Positions 25,232 to 32,386 of a DNA stretch of 36,435 nt are shown here, piece after piece. How positions within the stretch are numbered: the first letter of the stretch is position 1; each line of letters begins with the position of its first letter. The stretch comes from a virus: positions 1-36,435 of IMG/VR virus record IMGVR_UViG_3300050821_023985; one strand, given 5' to 3'. The notes beneath the pieces were generated by a model. The model did no database searches. It was not told the DNA's origin and saw nothing but the letters and a program-made list of their open reading frames with translations. A program made the position numbers and the translations under genes.

Positions 25232-25955
25232 AGTTCGGTATCCAGTCTTTAGCAGTTAACTCAGGGTTATTGTACGGATGATCGTAGGCCTCTTTGCCAC
25301 CATGACCCTCGGGCATACCACCCCATTTCATCGCGTAATATTGCCTAGACTTTTCACTAGACGGGTTGCTCATCAATGCAGTAGATACACCTCCAAAATG
25401 CACACAGCTGCTAGCAGTAGTACAGATAGCCCGATACCCAAGCATCTCAATGCGACGATGACTATCGTTGTCCTCAAACCAAGCTGGCTTAAAGTTTTCA
25501 TCAAATCTACCTACCTTTTCCATAAAGTTTCTTTTGACCATGAAGCAAGAATAGTTAGGATGGTCTGCGACACTGGCAGGAGCCACATAGGGTTGTTGGT
25601 GCGCCAGAACATGATAAGGGTCAGAAAGTTCACCGATGATATTATTGCTGCTAACAAGTACCACATTATCTTTCTCCAATCTATCCATCTCTTTGACTAA
25701 GTTATCCACGCCGTCCTGATCAAACAAAATATCGTCGTTGATAATAAAAATATACTCACATCCACCGGCTACCGCTCTATCAAAGCCGTCATTCCAGGCT
25801 TGTGACAGTGGCTTATTAGCGCGCCATTGTTCCTCTAAATAGACTTCAAACTGATGCTCTGTTTTAATGCTAGCTATGGCCTCGACACAGCCTTTAAAAT
25901 TGTTGAGAACAGGGATAGTGAAACCTATTTTTGGTAGCTGTGGTTTGGAATTCAT
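25221..25955 (-). CDS. GT2-family glycosyltransferase
   Basis: This is a 244-aa protein with a GT-A fold. The beta-strand start is KIGFTIPVLN-like (PKIGFTIPVLNNFKGCVEAI), there is a LSQAWNDGFDRAV helix, and the metal-binding DxD-type motif is YIFIINDDILFD (about residues 88-99). SCFMVKRNFMEKVGRFDENF and WFEDNDSHRRIEMLGYRAIC follow, as in rhamnosyl- and related GT2 enzymes. It is coupled to the 54-aa gene by TAATG and overlaps the GT4 gene by 11 bases. Substrate unknown. Confidence 0.87.
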   Translation of the reverse strand: MNSKPQLPKIGFTIPVLNNFKGCVEAIASIKTEHQFEVYLEEQWRANKPLSQAWNDGFDRAVAGGCEYIFIINDDILFDQDGVDNLVKEMDRLEKDNVVLVSSNNIIGELSDPYHVLAHQQPYVAPASVADHPNYSCFMVKRNFMEKVGRFDENFKPAWFEDNDSHRRIEMLGYRAICTTASSCVHFGGVSTALMSNPSSEKSRQYYAMKWGGMPEGHGGKEAYDHPYNNPELTAKDWIPNYAG

Positions 25956-26119
25956 TATTTTTCCTCCTTTTTAAAGCCTGCTTGTTCTTTTGTCTCTATT
26001 TGTTGGTTAAAGAGATAGTTACTCAATGCAGAACAGAGCACCTTAACACTCTGTTCTGGTGCCATTTGTCCAATGGCTTCTATCCTAGCTATCGTCTTAA
26101 CAATCTCAGGAGAGTTCAT
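25955..26119 (-). CDS. Small protein of the modification operon, 54 aa
   Basis: The frame runs from ATG 26119 (MNSPEIVKTIARIEAIGQ) to TAA 25957-25955. It overlaps the methyltransferase end by 14 bases and the GT2 ATG by one base (TAATG). It is mostly helical with a Lys/Glu-rich end (KEQAGFKKEEK) that includes the GT2 ribosome site AAGGAGG. No family recognised. The exact fit between two overlapping genes makes it a real gene. Confidence 0.7.
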   Translation of the reverse strand: MNSPEIVKTIARIEAIGQMAPEQSVKVLCSALSNYLFNQQIETKEQAGFKKEEK

Positions 26120-26693
26120 ATGGTGGCTCCGCTGGTTTCACAGCTCTTAAAGTTAAAAATATATGCCCATTCTCAAATCGTTGATCGACTCGTTTAAACT
26201 TCGAAGTGTGACCATAATCATCGTGCTGTCCTACATAATCACCACTAAAATGATTAACTGTTGCCGGTGTCCAAACAAAGCAATGGGTGGGATCTGACCA
26301 GACTGCTTCATTGTTCCAGTTAGGCAAGTAGCTAGGCGTCTGCATGTAGAATTCGCCGTCATGCTTAAGCACGCGATAGATCTCGTTAAAGAGTTCGATC
26401 ATGCAGTTGCGTTTCATAAGTACTAACTTGGGAACATTACCAACCAGTGCAAGCTCTTTCACATAAAGGACTGACGGTATATGTTCCAAGAAATCATAGG
26501 CAGTCACAAGATCAAACATGTCTGACTCATATGGGATATCTTCTATAGCTAAATCAGCCGCCTTATTCTCTTTGAGCCATGGCCGCTCAGTGCCAACAAT
26601 ATCTACGCCATAGCCTTCATAGTCCTCGGTACCTTTGTAACCTTTGCGGATTCTGTCAGCACCACCAACGCCTAGATCGAGTTGTTTACGCAT
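26106..26693 (-). CDS. SAM-dependent methyltransferase, class I
   Basis: This is a 195-aa protein. It opens with motif I, LDLGVGGADRIRKG (residues 5-18), then YGVDIVG for motif II. MFDLVTAYDFLEHIP marks the post-II region of Methyltransf_11-like enzymes, and IYRVLKHDGEFYMQTP corresponds to motif III. It lacks a long C-terminal domain. In sugar clusters such enzymes often O-methylate glycans, and it sits between an FkbM enzyme and two glycosyltransferases. The acceptor is not known. Confidence 0.85.
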   Translation of the reverse strand: MRKQLDLGVGGADRIRKGYKGTEDYEGYGVDIVGTERPWLKENKAADLAIEDIPYESDMFDLVTAYDFLEHIPSVLYVKELALVGNVPKLVLMKRNCMIELFNEIYRVLKHDGEFYMQTPSYLPNWNNEAVWSDPTHCFVWTPATVNHFSGDYVGQHDDYGHTSKFKRVDQRFENGHIFLTLRAVKPAEPPYELS

Positions 26694-26907
26694 TTTTTAT
26701 ATCTATCTCTCCGTCATGCAGATCTATATACTTGCCGTCTTCCCAGACTTCACGGACTCTGCCATAACTATTGACTATCTTTACCCCTTTGACGATTTTG
26801 ATGATCCCATCGTCCTGATAGAATTTAGATATCTTGTCTAGTTCGAACCATGTTTCATGGTTAATATATGCTGGCGTCGAACTATAGTATGCTTTAGGCG
26901 AGTCCAT
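26686..26907 (-). CDS. Hypothetical protein, 73 aa, modification operon
   Basis: This protein is small, beta-rich and charged, with DKISKFYQDDGIIKIVKG and GRVREVWEDGKYIDLHDGEI. It overlaps FkbM by 14 bases and the methyltransferase by 8. No membrane segment, cysteine or known motif is visible. Strand-turn-strand repeats with aromatic residues may form a small beta barrel. Function unknown. Confidence 0.65.
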   Translation of the reverse strand: MDSPKAYYSSTPAYINHETWFELDKISKFYQDDGIIKIVKGVKIVNSYGRVREVWEDGKYIDLHDGEIDIKNA

Positions 26908-27568
26908 AGTAGGTCAACTCACTTTCCACTTTAATATCGCTTCTAATGAAGAAAACATCGTTGTGTGATTGCAGTGGCGTGTCCTGGGTGAAGCCTTGTT
27001 TAACGAGCCAATCAATTACTTCTTGGCCAGGGTGTTCGCCTTCGTAGACAGGCGTTTCACTAAGCTCAACCGAGATGTATTTGAAACCTCGGAGTAAAGA
27101 CCCACAGCCGTGCAATACTTCCCATTCATTGCCCTGAGTGTCTAAGACTAGACAATCGTAGTCACTAGTGTTGAAATCTGGGTGGTTGTATCGAAAAAAA
27201 TCGTCTAATCGAGTTAAGGTGACCGTTTCTGTGCCCACTACTACAGCGTTATCTGTCCAGTTCTTTTGCACTTCTGGGTGATTGATAATCGGTTCTAGGA
27301 GAGATGATCCTTGGCCATCACCTTTCGTAATGAGTAATTGTGCTCTACCGTGCCGGTCGCTTAATGCAGTGCCATAGCATGGAACATCTGGGTAGCTTTC
27401 TTCGAACTTTCTTCGGGCGCTAAGCAGAGGCTCAAAACATAGAATATTTTCAATACCTAATTCCTGGTAGCTAGGTATTTCTTCACCGTCACTAGCGCCA
27501 CCATGTATAAGACCCTTAAGCTTATAGCCCTGTTGGGTGAAATGCGTGACTTTGGCTGGTTGTATCAT
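26894..27568 (-). CDS. FkbM-family methyltransferase
   Basis: The start at ATG 27568 overlaps the GT2 stop as ATGA and has GGAAAG four bases upstream; ATG 27580 is also possible. The ~224-aa product shows GLIHGGASDGEEIPSYQELG (SAM site), ILCFEPLLSARRKFEE, TVTLTRLDDFF and YDCLVLDTQGNEWEVLHG with YISVELS, the order seen in FkbM enzymes. FkbM proteins O-methylate sugars or secondary metabolites. It likely caps or marks glycans made by the neighbouring glycosyltransferases. Confidence 0.87.
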   Translation of the reverse strand: MIQPAKVTHFTQQGYKLKGLIHGGASDGEEIPSYQELGIENILCFEPLLSARRKFEESYPDVPCYGTALSDRHGRAQLLITKGDGQGSSLLEPIINHPEVQKNWTDNAVVVGTETVTLTRLDDFFRYNHPDFNTSDYDCLVLDTQGNEWEVLHGCGSLLRGFKYISVELSETPVYEGEHPGQEVIDWLVKQGFTQDTPLQSHNDVFFIRSDIKVESELTYYGLA

Positions 27569-28470
27569 AGCGCTTTCCATGTATAGTTACCTTGCATGTC
27601 GACTTTTAAAGGTAGCAGATCGTTAGTCTCTGTACGCCATTGGCTCTCAGCTAACCAATAAATGGTATCGTCTATGCCAGTTGCGTTTACTGTGTGTCCG
27701 TGTGATTCAAGCCAGTTCTTGCCAAAATCGGCATATTTCTGAGAATGATTGGCGGTAGCACCGCTATAGTGATCGAACTTAATACCGATCATCTTCATAT
27801 GGTGGCCACGAGCCGCAACTTTTACGGACATAATCCGGTCATAAAAGTGATGAGGCGCTCGCCAATCAGCAAAAAGATCAGTATGATCGGCAAGATCTTG
27901 CAAAACTGTGCGGCGAAAGAATAGGCCAACTCCGTCAAAAACTGCGGCAGCCATTTCCCCTGTATGTAATTCACCGTGATGTAATGCAGCCGGACTATGA
28001 CATTCACATTTTCCCCATTCTTGCCCAAGCATGTGCGACATTGAACCTTCACGGCCACCATCATGATTAACACCCCTTGCCCCGAACAATCCGGCTAGCC
28101 CAAGTTGTGGATCGTCGTTAAAAGCTTTCACGATTCGTTCATTCCAACCCGGCTCGTGAATTAGCACATCGTTATGAATGTAGACCAATACTTTGCCTTT
28201 AGATTCCTCAAGCCCTTGCTTGAAGGTCGGCAGTACACCTATGTTGAGTTCATTGCGCACATACTTCAGATGCAAATGCGACCCGAGTGTGGCCTCTTTG
28301 GCTTTAGCTCTATAGTTTTCATCGGAGCCGTTATCTATCAGAACCAACTCTGTGGGCTGTGTTGTGTAGTGTACGAGCTTACTGAGGCAATTCGCTGTGA
28401 TATCCCAATTGTCTATGAAAGGGATGATTAGCGATATCTCAAAGTTTTTCGCTGGTGTCTGTGGTTTCAA
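27565..28470 (-). CDS. GT2-family glycosyltransferase, TTG start
   Basis: This is a 301-aa protein. ISLIIPFIDNWDITANCLSK starts the GT-A fold, TELVLIDNGSDENYR binds the nucleotide, and VLVYIHNDVLIHEPGW carries the DxD-like HND motif. FDGVGLFFRRTVLQDL and a region with DHYSGATANHSQ follow. The start is TTG 28470, inside the groEL end, with GGAGGG 8 bases upstream; no ATG lies nearby in frame. It overlaps groEL by 32 bases, so the chaperonin and sugar genes are translated from one message. Confidence 0.86.
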   Translation of the reverse strand: MKPQTPAKNFEISLIIPFIDNWDITANCLSKLVHYTTQPTELVLIDNGSDENYRAKAKEATLGSHLHLKYVRNELNIGVLPTFKQGLEESKGKVLVYIHNDVLIHEPGWNERIVKAFNDDPQLGLAGLFGARGVNHDGGREGSMSHMLGQEWGKCECHSPAALHHGELHTGEMAAAVFDGVGLFFRRTVLQDLADHTDLFADWRAPHHFYDRIMSVKVAARGHHMKMIGIKFDHYSGATANHSQKYADFGKNWLESHGHTVNATGIDDTIYWLAESQWRTETNDLLPLKVDMQGNYTWKAL

Positions 28471-29986
28471 TTACACATCCCTCCGAGGTTAAGAATGAAG
28501 CAGCTGTTTTTGCTGCATTCTGTATTGCATTGATAACAACATTCAGCGGGTCAATCACTCCACCCGTATAAGCATTAATAACTTCGCCAGAGTTGAAGTT
28601 GATAGTGAGATTACTATCAGTTATCAGCTTATTAAGATCACCCCTATCTAGCTCTACGCCTGAATTGCTAGCAATCAATCTTAGCGGTACTTCGCAGGCC
28701 TTTTGCAAAATGTAGTGCTTGGCTGCTGAAGCTGCTCGATAAAGAGCTGCGCCACCACCAGCTACTACGCCATTGGCTAAAGCTGCTCTCGTAGCGTTGA
28801 TAGCATCCTCGGCGCGCAATCGGATCTCCTCGCGCTCCGCATCAACTACTGAGCCGACTTTCACGACGCAGACGGCAGAATGCATCTTGGCAATTCGCTC
28901 TTTAAGAGCCTCGGCTGAGAAATCTTTGGCGTTCGATAACTGGCCTTGTAGCTCTTGTACTCGTGCTTCTTTGTCGCCATCACCGCCGATGATCAGGACG
29001 TCGCTTAAGGTAGCAACGACTTTATCTACATGTCCAAACTCGGTCTCAGTGAAATCCATAACCTTACGGCCGTCTTTGGGTGTTATGAAGGTTGCGCCGG
29101 CTACGGCACACACATCACGCAAGAAACCCTCAGCATGTTCGCCAAAGCCAACCACTTTTACAGGCATGACATTGAAGACTTGCTGATTGCGATTCAGTAC
29201 AGCCACAGATAAAGCGCTACCTGTAATATCATTAGCTATAATCACGCACTTCTTATGACCTTTTTGATTGGCGGCCTGCATGATACGGAGCATTTCCTCG
29301 CCTAAAGTCAGGCTTTGGTCGGTCACGAAAATCATGGTGTCATCATAAATTGCTTGTTGCAGGGTGGGGTTAGTGATGAAGTACTGCGAGATAAGGCCAC
29401 CTCTTAACTTTAGACCCTCAGATTTCTCTGACACCGTCTCGGATGACACATTATCCTCAATGGTCACTAGGCCATCTACACCAACCTGGTGAATAGCGTC
29501 AGCTATCACTGCGCCAAGTTTAGGATTTCCGCAGGATATGGTAGCAACGTTGGTAAGCGCCTCTATGCTATCTGCTTGTTGCTTTTGTGCTTGTAGGGCT
29601 AGTAAAACACTATCGAGATCAGTATCTATTTCTTCGCGAACAGCTACCGCATCCTTGCCACTTGCGAGCTGCTGCATTCCATATTCGACAATAGCAGCCG
29701 TTAATACTGCCGTGGTTGTAGTGCCATCACCCGCGAGATCGTTGGTCTTTTCGGCCGCGCTACGAACAATCTTAATACCATTACTGATAAAAGGATCAGA
29801 ATCTTTTAGCTCCCGCAGTATTTTTACGCCATCGTTAATGATGCGCACTTCTGATGAGTATGGGTTAGTGTCTAAATTTACATTGCGGCCACGTGGACCG
29901 ATTGTACCGCCAACCAGCTTAGCGGCTAGATCGATACCTCTTTTGACTTTTAGTCGTGAATCACTACCAGTCTCGATTATTCTCAT
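28439..29986 (-). CDS. groEL: Phage-encoded GroEL-like chaperonin (Cpn60)
   Basis: This is a 515-aa group I chaperonin. ATPase residues are kept: GTIGPRGRNV (27-36), Asp52 in IINDGVKI, LAGDGTTTTAVL with Asp87, Asp394 in RAEDAINATR and NGVVAGGGAAL (405-415). DPLNVVINAIQNAAKTAASFL (479-499) matches the C-terminal equatorial part. The apical domain keeps YFITNP (202-207). It is shorter than E. coli GroEL (548) and ends ETTDTSEKL without a GGM tail. The intact sites argue for an active folding machine. It is coupled to groES by ATGA. In known phages such proteins assist capsid folding; here that is inferred. Confidence 0.95.
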   Translation of the reverse strand: MRIIETGSDSRLKVKRGIDLAAKLVGGTIGPRGRNVNLDTNPYSSEVRIINDGVKILRELKDSDPFISNGIKIVRSAAEKTNDLAGDGTTTTAVLTAAIVEYGMQQLASGKDAVAVREEIDTDLDSVLLALQAQKQQADSIEALTNVATISCGNPKLGAVIADAIHQVGVDGLVTIEDNVSSETVSEKSEGLKLRGGLISQYFITNPTLQQAIYDDTMIFVTDQSLTLGEEMLRIMQAANQKGHKKCVIIANDITGSALSVAVLNRNQQVFNVMPVKVVGFGEHAEGFLRDVCAVAGATFITPKDGRKVMDFTETEFGHVDKVVATLSDVLIIGGDGDKEARVQELQGQLSNAKDFSAEALKERIAKMHSAVCVVKVGSVVDAEREEIRLRAEDAINATRAALANGVVAGGGAALYRAASAAKHYILQKACEVPLRLIASNSGVELDRGDLNKLITDSNLTINFNSGEVINAYTGGVIDPLNVVINAIQNAAKTAASFLTSEGCVIETTDTSEKL

Positions 29987-30228
29987 TTTACAACCTCGGC
30001 AAGGATCGCCTCTTCCTTAATAATCCAATAAGCCTGACCCTCGATAGTGACGGGTGCGTCTGCATAACAAACAACAATGTCACCAACTGAATAGCCGGTA
30101 ACATTGCTCCCCATGCTTACGATTTTGTACCTCATCTCTGAGACTGCACCCGCTGGAACCTGGAGACCTCCGAAGTCCTCGTTGTACTGGTCTAAAAAGA
30201 TATAATCACCCCTAGCTTGTAGTGTCAT
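29983..30228 (-). CDS. groES: Phage-encoded GroES-like co-chaperonin (Cpn10)
   Basis: This is an 81-aa protein, shorter than the usual 95-97. The start (LQARGDYIFLDQYNEDFGG) matches the first Cpn10 strand and mobile loop; the loop core is GGLQVPAG instead of the cellular GGIVL. RYKIVSMGSNVTGYSVGDIV replaces the roof-loop region with a short turn, and YWIIKEEAILAEV matches the last strand (VLIMSESDILAIV in E. coli). It lies directly before groEL with ATGA overlap. The ribosome site TAGGGGG is five bases before ATG. It probably caps the phage GroEL, and perhaps the host one. Confidence 0.88.
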   Translation of the reverse strand: MTLQARGDYIFLDQYNEDFGGLQVPAGAVSEMRYKIVSMGSNVTGYSVGDIVVCYADAPVTIEGQAYWIIKEEAILAEVVK

Positions 30229-30238
30229 ATATGCCCCC

Positions 30239-30263
30239 TATATACACATGTTATGTGTATATA
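30239..30263. promoter_or_regulatory. 25-bp perfect palindrome over the groES transcription start (operator candidate)
   Basis: Arms TATATACACAT and ATGTGTATATA flank a 3-base centre. The palindrome covers the predicted +1 and three bases of the -10 box. This is where a dimeric repressor would block transcription. It is not a CIRCE element (TTAGCACTC-N9-GAGTGCTAA), so HrcA control is unlikely. In RNA it could also fold as an 11-bp hairpin just before the ribosome site. Confidence 0.65.
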
Positions 30264-30289
30264 GTACAGAGGCCATGAGATTTTGTCAA
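30261..30289 (-). promoter_or_regulatory. Sigma-70-like promoter of the groES-groEL operon
   Basis: On the minus strand TTGACA (30289-30284) is followed by a 17-base spacer and TACTAT (30266-30261). The -35 box is a perfect match and the -10 has five of six bases (TATAAT). Predicted start about 30254, roughly 26 bases before the groES ATG. It would be read by the unmodified host polymerase and probably feeds the whole overlapping chain to the terminase genes. Confidence 0.8.
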
Positions 30290-30319
30290 CAAGGTTAATT
30301 AAAACGTTGATGCTTATTC

Positions 30320-30661
30320 TTAGTGGGCTTTGGTATCCATTATCATCTTTATGAAAAACTCCAAAACTCCTACAACAATTACGCCAGCAGCAACGTAACC
30401 AGCCAAAGCCTTTTTGTGTATCTTAAGATCGGCTTTCAATTTGAAAAGATCTTTTTTAATAAATTCCTGAGCCGTAGCTAATTTCATAGTCTGCTCGCTG
30501 AGTGGTTGTATGAGCTTTGTAAAATTGCTCATATGCCTATCGATGGTGCGATCCAAATCTTGGGATATTTCCTTATTATTTTTTAAAAGAGCGATCTCCA
30601 TTTCCTTTTGCAACAACAAGATCTCTGGGTTAGAAATCTCTTCGCTATTTGATTTAGACAT
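30320..30661 (-). CDS. Coiled-coil protein with C-terminal membrane anchor
   Basis: This is a 113-aa protein. Residues 1-85 are charged and helical (NPEILLLQKEMEIALLKNNK, and TAQEFIKKDLFKLKADLK). A single membrane segment, GYVAAGVIVVGVLEFFIKMI, spans about 88-107. The N-helix plus C-anchor plan resembles XhlA-type lysis accessory proteins, but the gene is far from the lysis genes and near early genes. AAAGGTGG lies four bases before ATG, and bipartite element copy C precedes it. Function uncertain. Confidence 0.65.
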   Translation of the reverse strand: MSKSNSEEISNPEILLLQKEMEIALLKNNKEISQDLDRTIDRHMSNFTKLIQPLSEQTMKLATAQEFIKKDLFKLKADLKIHKKALAGYVAAGVIVVGVLEFFIKMIMDTKAH

Positions 30662-30691
30662 TAATCCACCTTTAAAAGCTTAGCAGTACTG

Positions 30692-30735
30692 TTTCTACTC
30701 TAAGTTTAGATGGCATGTGGATAAATTATTACTTA
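30692..30735 (-). promoter_or_regulatory. Bipartite repeated element, copy C (before 113-aa gene)
   Basis: Minus strand: TAAGTAATAATTT (30735-30723), 19 unlike bases, TTAGAGTAGAAA (30703-30692). Both boxes and their spacing equal copies A and B, while the 19-base spacer differs completely and the 9-bp hairpin is lost. That means the two boxes, not the stem, are what is conserved. It lies in the 95-base gap before the 113-aa gene. Confidence 0.6.
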
Positions 30736-30756
30736 ACTCTAGGCTAGTAGTTTGGA

Positions 30757-31101
30757 TCATGATTTAGGCTCCTGCTTAAGGGTAGCTTCAAGCTCCCTAA
30801 TACGTTCGCCAACTGCGAGATATAGGTCTGCTACATCGTTCTTTGTCATCTTACCAAAGGGTTTGAATTCTCCGTTAGGCTCATTCTGTTGATTATAGAT
30901 GCCTATTAGATTATCGAGTTCACTTATCCGTGCCTTACGGTCTACTTCTTCGAGGAGGTAAAGAAGTTTATCACGTTGTCCGTGTTTAAAGCAGCGTGAA
31001 AAAGTAGCACATTTTAGATCATCATGATAAATACTTGTCTCAACCAAGTTATCAAGAATTTTATCTATTCTCTCCTGCATATCTTTTGGTAGGTTGCTCA
31101 T
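30757..31101 (-). CDS. Hypothetical protein, 114 aa
   Basis: A helical, charged protein (KDMQERIDKILDNLVETSIY; VGERIRELEATLKQ at the end) with two cysteines (CATFSRC). ATGA overlap with the gene before it and AGGAG 8 bases before the start. Its repeated helical pattern suggests a small coiled-coil or DNA-associated protein. No known family recognised. Confidence 0.65.
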   Translation of the reverse strand: MSNLPKDMQERIDKILDNLVETSIYHDDLKCATFSRCFKHGQRDKLLYLLEEVDRKARISELDNLIGIYNQQNEPNGEFKPFGKMTKNDVADLYLAVGERIRELEATLKQEPKS

Positions 31102-31385
31102 GATTTACACTCCTGTTTAAAGGCAGGATCAAGGTCTTGTTTGCTAATCATGAATGTGTAGCCTGGGTTATCGACCTTGTCATATTCAGGGAATAGGTCA
31201 CGCTTTAGCTGTTTTCGTGCCTTAGTGAGTTCAGCCCGTATGGCTTTCTTGGCTTCAATGAAGGCGAAGTCATAGTAAACATTGCCGTGCTTGTCTTCGA
31301 CGTTCTTGGGAGATGTATACTTCTTTAGGATGTCATCTAACCAATCAGGTTCTATCCTCTCTCCGTCATTGGTAGGGGTAGTCAT
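31098..31385 (-). CDS. Hypothetical protein, 95 aa, DWLDDIL family
   Basis: The start is ATG 31385, which overlaps the preceding TGA (ATGA) and has GAAGGAG five bases upstream; an upstream TTG at 31403 is unlikely. The N-terminus EPDWLDDILKKYT resembles YDWMDDILTKLT of the next gene. FIEAKKAIRAELTKARKQL also has a counterpart (FYEQQAKKSIIKKL). The two appear to be diverged duplicates. Function unknown. Confidence 0.66.
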   Translation of the reverse strand: MTTPTNDGERIEPDWLDDILKKYTSPKNVEDKHGNVYYDFAFIEAKKAIRAELTKARKQLKRDLFPEYDKVDNPGYTFMISKQDLDPAFKQECKS

Positions 31386-31633
31386 GATTGCTCCTTCGGG
31401 CAAATATGCATTATAGAATTACAGCGAAGACAACAACCAGGACAGTGGCCTACCCAATAGGCGCTAGTATTATCTAACTTTTTGATAATGGATTTCTTCG
31501 CTTGCTGCTCGTAGAATTTCATACGCGCATCCGTAGTTTTAAAGTCCTGCCTATCTGTATGAAGTAAATGGTACTCTTCCCCACACTCAGCAGTTAGCTT
31601 TGTTAATATATCGTCCATCCAGTCGTATTTCAT
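31382..31633 (-). CDS. Hypothetical protein, 83 aa, DWMDDIL family with cysteine cluster
   Basis: This is the partner of the 95-aa protein at its N-terminus (DWMDDIL). It adds a cysteine-rich end (HCPGCCLRCNSIMHICP) that could bind zinc. It overlaps the HNH gene by 4 bases. The pair is found next to the homing-type endonuclease, but a link is not shown. Function unknown. Confidence 0.66.
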   Translation of the reverse strand: MKYDWMDDILTKLTAECGEEYHLLHTDRQDFKTTDARMKFYEQQAKKSIIKKLDNTSAYWVGHCPGCCLRCNSIMHICPKEQS

Positions 31634-32139
31634 TTCTTTCCCTCCTCTATTGTCCCGAGTAGTTCGGGGTTTTCGTATCTCTTAAACTCCCCAAATGCGA
31701 GCTCAGCTTCCCTCTCATAGACCCTATGAGCCTCTTGCTCGCTATCAAATATCCCTAAATATTTTCTATTACAATAGGCCTGCCATTTATTAATCTGTTT
31801 ATGGTAGGTAACCCCCTTGTATCGGCTAGTACCTTGTTTGTGCTTACCGCGATTCATACTATTCTGAGCGGCTGTTACTACACGTAGGTTCGCGCGCTGG
31901 TTGTTTGAGGGGTTACCATCAATATGATCGACCATACATTTGTTAGTTGTGTCTAAACCTAGTATTTGTCTGGCCATATGGATATGTCGAGATTCCATTT
32001 TGCCATTAATCTTGCCCAGGTAGTTATTGCGTACTGCATATCCATGGCCATCTAAGCGCCAAGTAAATAGAGATAGATCAGGATAATCACTATCATCTAC
32101 CCATATTTCCTGACCTTTAGATGTGAATATAGTAGTCAT
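31630..32139 (-). CDS. HNH endonuclease with AP2 DNA-binding domain
   Basis: This is a 169-aa protein. The HNH region is HIHMARQILGLDTTNKCMVD then HIDGNPSNNQRANLRVV (about residues 53-90), with catalytic-type His-Asn residues intact. The C-terminal part SRYKGVTYHKQINKWQAYCN and YLGIFDSEQEAHRVYE is an AP2 domain that reads DNA. Such stand-alone phage enzymes usually are homing endonucleases that spread by gene conversion. It sits among small overlapping genes without an intron or disturbed neighbours. Confidence 0.9.
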   Translation of the reverse strand: MTTIFTSKGQEIWVDDSDYPDLSLFTWRLDGHGYAVRNNYLGKINGKMESRHIHMARQILGLDTTNKCMVDHIDGNPSNNQRANLRVVTAAQNSMNRGKHKQGTSRYKGVTYHKQINKWQAYCNRKYLGIFDSEQEAHRVYEREAELAFGEFKRYENPELLGTIEEGKK

Positions 32140-32140
32140 T

Positions 32141-32386
32141 CTACAGCTCTTTTACCCTTTCCCTAAGATCCTTTATGGCAGCCCTATACCCGTTGCCCCA
32201 ATCATTGATATGTTCTGTTTCCGCCCATATAACGCTGTCTGGGTCTCCATCAATCAGCTCAAGGAATAAAGATTTGATTTGTTGCTTAACAGCAACACTA
32301 GCAAAGTTTACATCTCCAAAGTTTTTACCACATTCGGAACACCGTAGGTTCCTATGTATCAATAATATTTCATCTAGTTTAGTCAT
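32141..32386 (-). CDS. Hypothetical protein, 81 aa, CxxC motif
   Basis: Starts MTKLDEILLIHRNLRCSECG, with a single CxxC pair near residues 16-19 and an acidic/aromatic middle (DGDPDSVIWAETEHINDWGN). The end is helical (YRAAIKDLRERVKEL). One CxxC might bind metal as a dimer. It is packed between the HNH gene and a membrane protein gene. Family not recognised. Confidence 0.62.
   Translation of the reverse strand: MTKLDEILLIHRNLRCSECGKNFGDVNFASVAVKQQIKSLFLELIDGDPDSVIWAETEHINDWGNGYRAAIKDLRERVKEL

Noticed and set aside
28773-29186. 137-codon plus-strand frame opposite groEL
   Set aside because: groEL is certain on the minus strand; the antisense frame is a by-product of its codon bias.
30229-30319. 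CIRCE/HrcA heat-shock operator before groES
   Set aside because: The palindrome TATATACACAT/ATGTGTATATA does not match TTAGCACTC-N9-GAGTGCTAA in sequence or spacing.
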